From the NCBI RefSeq assembly GCF_902833645.1, contig NZ_CADFGE010000021.1:1-64000 (forward strand): a stretch of DNA of 64,000 nucleotides, given 5' to 3'. Positions 63,742 to 64,000 of the stretch are shown one piece after another. The translations under genes and the position numbers were made by a program. The notes under the pieces are model-generated. The model ran no database searches. It had not been told where the DNA came from and saw nothing but the letters and a program-made list of their open reading frames with translations. How positions within the stretch are numbered: the first letter of the stretch is position 1; each line of letters opens with the position of its first letter. Source of the DNA: Paraburkholderia fungorum (GTDB lineage Bacteria > Pseudomonadota > Gammaproteobacteria > Burkholderiales > Burkholderiaceae).

Positions 63742-64000
63742 TCACAAAGGCTGGCGTGCCGGAAGCGGCGACTGGGCATCGCTGCTCACAAAATGCTGCA
63801 GCCCGGCCCACGCTGCCTGATATTGATGCGCGCATATCGAATGCAGTTGCCGGTCATGCAACGCGAGCTCCGCTTCGATATCCACGATCTCCTCCTGCCG
63901 CAGACTCCACGGCTGTCCAGACTGCGCACGCAGCCCACTTTGCTGAAGCGCCGTCTCGCTCGCGTGTAACAGATGGATATCCGCCGTCGTGGTGCCCCAT
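63742..64000 (-). CDS. C-terminal part of an unrecognised gene leaving the window
   Basis: A frame open from the right edge to a TGA at 63742-63744, at least 86 codons, with coding-like content: TTADIHLLHASETALQQSGL, PWSLRQEEIVDIEAELALHD and SICAHQYQAAWAGLQHFVSS. It is a helical, probably coiled-coil end. The front lies outside the window. No family is recognised. Confidence 0.6.
   Translation of the reverse strand, partial: WGTTTADIHLLHASETALQQSGLRAQSGQPWSLRQEEIVDIEAELALHDRQLHSICAHQYQAAWAGLQHFVSSDAQSPLPARQPL

Overview
The window looks like a GC-rich Burkholderiaceae replicon (Paraburkholderia, Caballeronia or a close relative). This rests on three DUF4148 secreted proteins, an imuA-imuB-dnaE2 mutagenesis cassette ending in an SRAP gene, a fused DedA-PAP2-LssY gene, DUF5623 and recombinases of the Cupriavidus/Burkholderia type. 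There are no ribosomal, tRNA or core metabolic genes. The many decayed genes and integrated elements suggest an accessory region of a megaplasmid, second chromosome or genomic island.

Region 1 (1-28 kb) is a metal and envelope-stress block. It holds copC(damaged)-copD, DUF4148 proteins, a sulfide/persulfide module (ArsR-type BigR-like repressor, frameshifted metallo-beta-lactamase hydrolase, split YeeE/YedE permease), cytochrome b561, a PepSY protein, two OmpR-type response regulator/histidine kinase pairs, PhoU, a TolC-MFP-RND efflux operon with an MFS transporter, a DedA/PAP2/LssY gene split by one stop codon, YfdX and a lone Rieske protein. Relics of arsH, a GH15 glucoamylase and a CzcC-like TolC protein lie among them. 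A repeated promoter motif, two TTAAG-like hexamers 11 bp apart, occurs upstream of eight transcription units and resembles the PmrA/QseB box, so much of this block is probably one regulon under the two local two-component systems.

Region 2 (28-36 kb) starts with a tyrosine integrase and a 16-bp-arm palindrome. A tightly packed one-direction cassette of ten reading frames follows: a HEPN-like protein, a DUF4935-type PIN nuclease, several unrecognised small proteins, a membrane coiled-coil protein and a KfrA-like DNA-binding protein. A 13-bp direct repeat (GTTAGAAATTTCC) occurs near both edges, at 24.84 and 35.98 kb.

Region 3 (36-44.2 kb) is a defence island: a complete qatABCD anti-phage operon, then three proteins each with an HEPN-like R-N-x-x-x-H motif. 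One of these carries eight CxxC pairs.

Region 4 (44.2-57.1 kb) is the SOS mutagenesis operon imuA-imuB-dnaE2-SRAP with a perfect CTGT-N8-ACAG LexA box. The SRAP gene is cut in two by a 6.5-kb element with three consecutive tyrosine recombinases, a TnpC-like protein, a primase-like small protein and a membrane protein. A CGTTGT hexamer is present at both borders. Joining the halves across it restores a 319-codon frame exactly.

Region 5 (57.2-64 kb) holds a 1136-residue helical protein I cannot place, a DUF5623 protein, a two-helix membrane protein, a small protein and a partial minus-strand gene leaving the window. This block and the region 2 cassette are the best places to look for undescribed biology.
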